A stretch of 64,000 nt of DNA, from contig WBMW01003203.1 of NCBI GenBank assembly GCA_013396635.1, positions 465,025 through 529,024 of the forward strand. Reading direction: 5' to 3'. Shown one piece after another: positions 62,025-64,000 of this stretch (position 1 is its first letter; each line of letters starts with the position of its first letter). This DNA is from Penelope pileata (lineage: Eukaryota; Chordata; Aves; Galliformes; Cracidae). The position numbers were made by a program, and so were the translations under genes. Below the pieces are notes generated by a model that saw only the letters and a program-made list of their open reading frames with translations, did not search any database and was not told where the DNA came from.

Positions 62025-64000
62025 CTGTAGATAGTAATAGGAATTATGTGCTCCAACATCTTTTTCTCTCAAGATCAGAGCTACCAGTAAACAATCTGTA
62101 GCACTCTCAGCATGGCATCAATTAAAATTCCCTGCTAGCAGTTGAGACTCATCATTCAGACTTTGCTTGTACAGAATAATTTCTCTCTCCTTCATTCATC
62201 AAGCAGCAGGTAAATACGCCAAATATTCTTCCGAAAATGACGCAGCTGCTCGATCTTCCAATTTGTGTCAAGCAGCCAAAACCAAACCAAGACTGCTTGG
62301 TAGGTAACAAGTGAGATAGGAAGATTCTCACTCCCAGTAACAATGCCCCAGGGGTGTTTCACTGTTTCTGTTTCGTGACCGTTAGGTTAAGAACAACAGC
62401 CCTTGGAGGGAAATCTATCAGGATGTTCTAAAAATTTTTAAGCTACTTACAAAACCACCCCACAGTTATCACCAGACACCTCTCTAGCATACCTTGAGCT
62501 AATTATATATTCAGAATTGATGAACTACACATTGCTAGGGGAATAATTATGCTAAAAGTGTTTTACAATAAGTCATCAGATAGCTATTGTTGTTACAAAT
62601 CTACATTTCAGACATACGCATAATGCAACTCTGAAGATCCAGTGTATCTAAATATTTATACTGCAAAGTCTAGTTTTCAAGGAGCGTAAATTAAGATTAC
62701 TGTAAACTATGATTACAGTTTGTTTTACAAAGAGAGATCTCAGATTAACAGAAAATTAGATTAATTGGCTTTGAACATTTGAAATTGTTTCACTTAACAG
62801 TATTGTTTGTTAATAGTGAAGCGTAACCATACCCACAAAGAGCAAAAGCTGTGAGTAATTTTTAAGTTATTTTGGACTATTGTGTGATATCATTTTGATT
62901 AGTTACCACTCATCCAGAGATGAAAGCTGGCCTCAACCTCTTTGGCTCCATGGAGGAGCTAGAGGTTACAGCAGCAGCAATCAGTGCTGCGACTCCCTTC
63001 AGAAAAAACACTTGCAATGGTCTTCAGAGTTACTTAAACAAGCACCTTCAGAAAGATCTGAATCTAAAACAAAACATAGCCATGAGGTAATAGGGTTAAA
63101 CAGACAGAACTCCATCAAGGCAAATCCTGCTTCTCTAATACCTTGCAGTTCTTGGAGGAAAGTCAACAGCATAATGAAAAAGAAGAGAAATTATTTGCCT
63201 GAGCTCTCAAAAAAAAACCCTTTATATTGTAGCACCCTGAAAAAGATGTTTAAGTAACTTCTCACAAGCAGTATGCAAAGTTTTGTGTTGGACAGAAATG
63301 AGTCACAGCTGAGCAACAGCACACAGGAATCAAGGAGCTATTTTTGTTGTGGAAAGAGGACAGCTCCAAGGTTTTAAACTAGAATCTTCCACTTGCAAAA
63401 AATTACCAAGGGCTGCTTGAAGGCAGTTCCTGAAGATGACAAATTAAATAACAAATGAAAAAAAAAACAAAACAAAAAAAAACCAGCAAAACAAAAATAC
63501 CAAGACCATTATACATGGGGCATAAACATATTAGTTCTAGAGTCAATACTGCTTTTCCTTGCTTTCCTTCACACATGGTGAATGATGGCTTAACAAAGAG
63601 GGTAAAAACAAAAGGAACATGAAACCATGTTTACTGTCTAGATCCTTCCATGAAATACAACTTTTAATTTCCTCACAGGTTTGACTACGGCATCAATAAA
63701 TGCACAAAAAGCTCTCCATCATCCACATCACTAATGACGGAAGCTGTCAATCAGCTGCAGGCCAGATGCCATCACAGAGCTGTCTCCACTGGAAGCAGCC
63801 TGGCTCTCAGCATCTCCTTTTGTTGATGTATAGGATGCCTGCAGCCACACAGGTTACAGGGCTAGAAGTAGGTCAGGTGTGAAATGGATGGTAAACAAGA
63901 CCCTGACCAAGTGAGTTCCAAAAAGCCAGGACCCACAGCCTGTGCAGGTCTGCTAACAAAGCCACAGCAGGAACAATGGGAACCAGATGGGCCACACTGC
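62025..64000 (-). other. Sequence upstream of candidate exon A
   Basis: Presumed further MARCHF1 intron or 5' region, running off the right end. It contains a 64-codon open minus-strand frame (62192-62386) and a 125-codon plus-strand frame (62880-63257). It also has an A-rich stretch at about 63460-63485. No CpG-island promoter or first exon is apparent, so the transcription start is probably outside the window. Confidence 0.5.

Overview
The window reads as a piece of a bird chromosome that lies almost wholly inside one large gene. The evidence for a bird is at least eight CR1 LINE fragments with the typical avian CR1 3' end (an ATTCTATGATTCTATG-type terminus), an internally deleted mariner element of a type I know from chicken, AT-rich interspersed sequence, and no SINEs. 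A galliform is plausible, but the species cannot be fixed from this sequence.

The gene is MARCHF1 (membrane-associated RING-CH E3 ubiquitin ligase 1), on the minus strand, so transcription runs from high to low coordinates. Two exons are recognised with confidence. Exon C (47866-48005) contains [14 protein letters not shown], the start of a known MARCHF1 isoform. Exon D (6512-6562) is a 51-nt, frame-preserving exon encoding NDKSPGRSTSRSSNISK. They join in phase 0 exactly as in the mammalian protein. The RING-CH domain and both membrane spans are encoded by later exons to the left of position 1 and are not in this window.

Upstream of exon C, two smaller candidate exons (B, 56442-56467; A, 61969-62024) have good splice sites and matching codon phases. 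Spliced A-B-C they leave an open frame that extends MARCHF1 beyond the usual first methionine. A further candidate, C' (47227-47370), is 144 nt, frame-neutral and has a strong donor. It could add 48 residues between C and D. These three are inferences from splice-site and reading-frame logic.

The rest is intron: about 40.7 kb between C' and D, 8.4 kb between B and C, 5.5 kb between A and B, and flanks at both ends. The introns hold CR1 copies (2982-3220, 10108-10283, 16972-17148, 22487-22689, 30109-30372, 38239-38741, 53348-53434, 54705-55710, and a doubtful one near 8246-8314), the deleted mariner (58242-58767), a possible LTR-like or promoter-like segment (41150-41790), short tandem duplications, simple repeats, and assembly gaps or ambiguities (2998, 33506-33516, 50463). 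No tRNA, rRNA, CRISPR, operon or viral gene was seen. Most open frames of 60-125 codons behave as chance frames in AT-rich intron, and the longest (165 codons) mostly overlies the mariner element in antisense.
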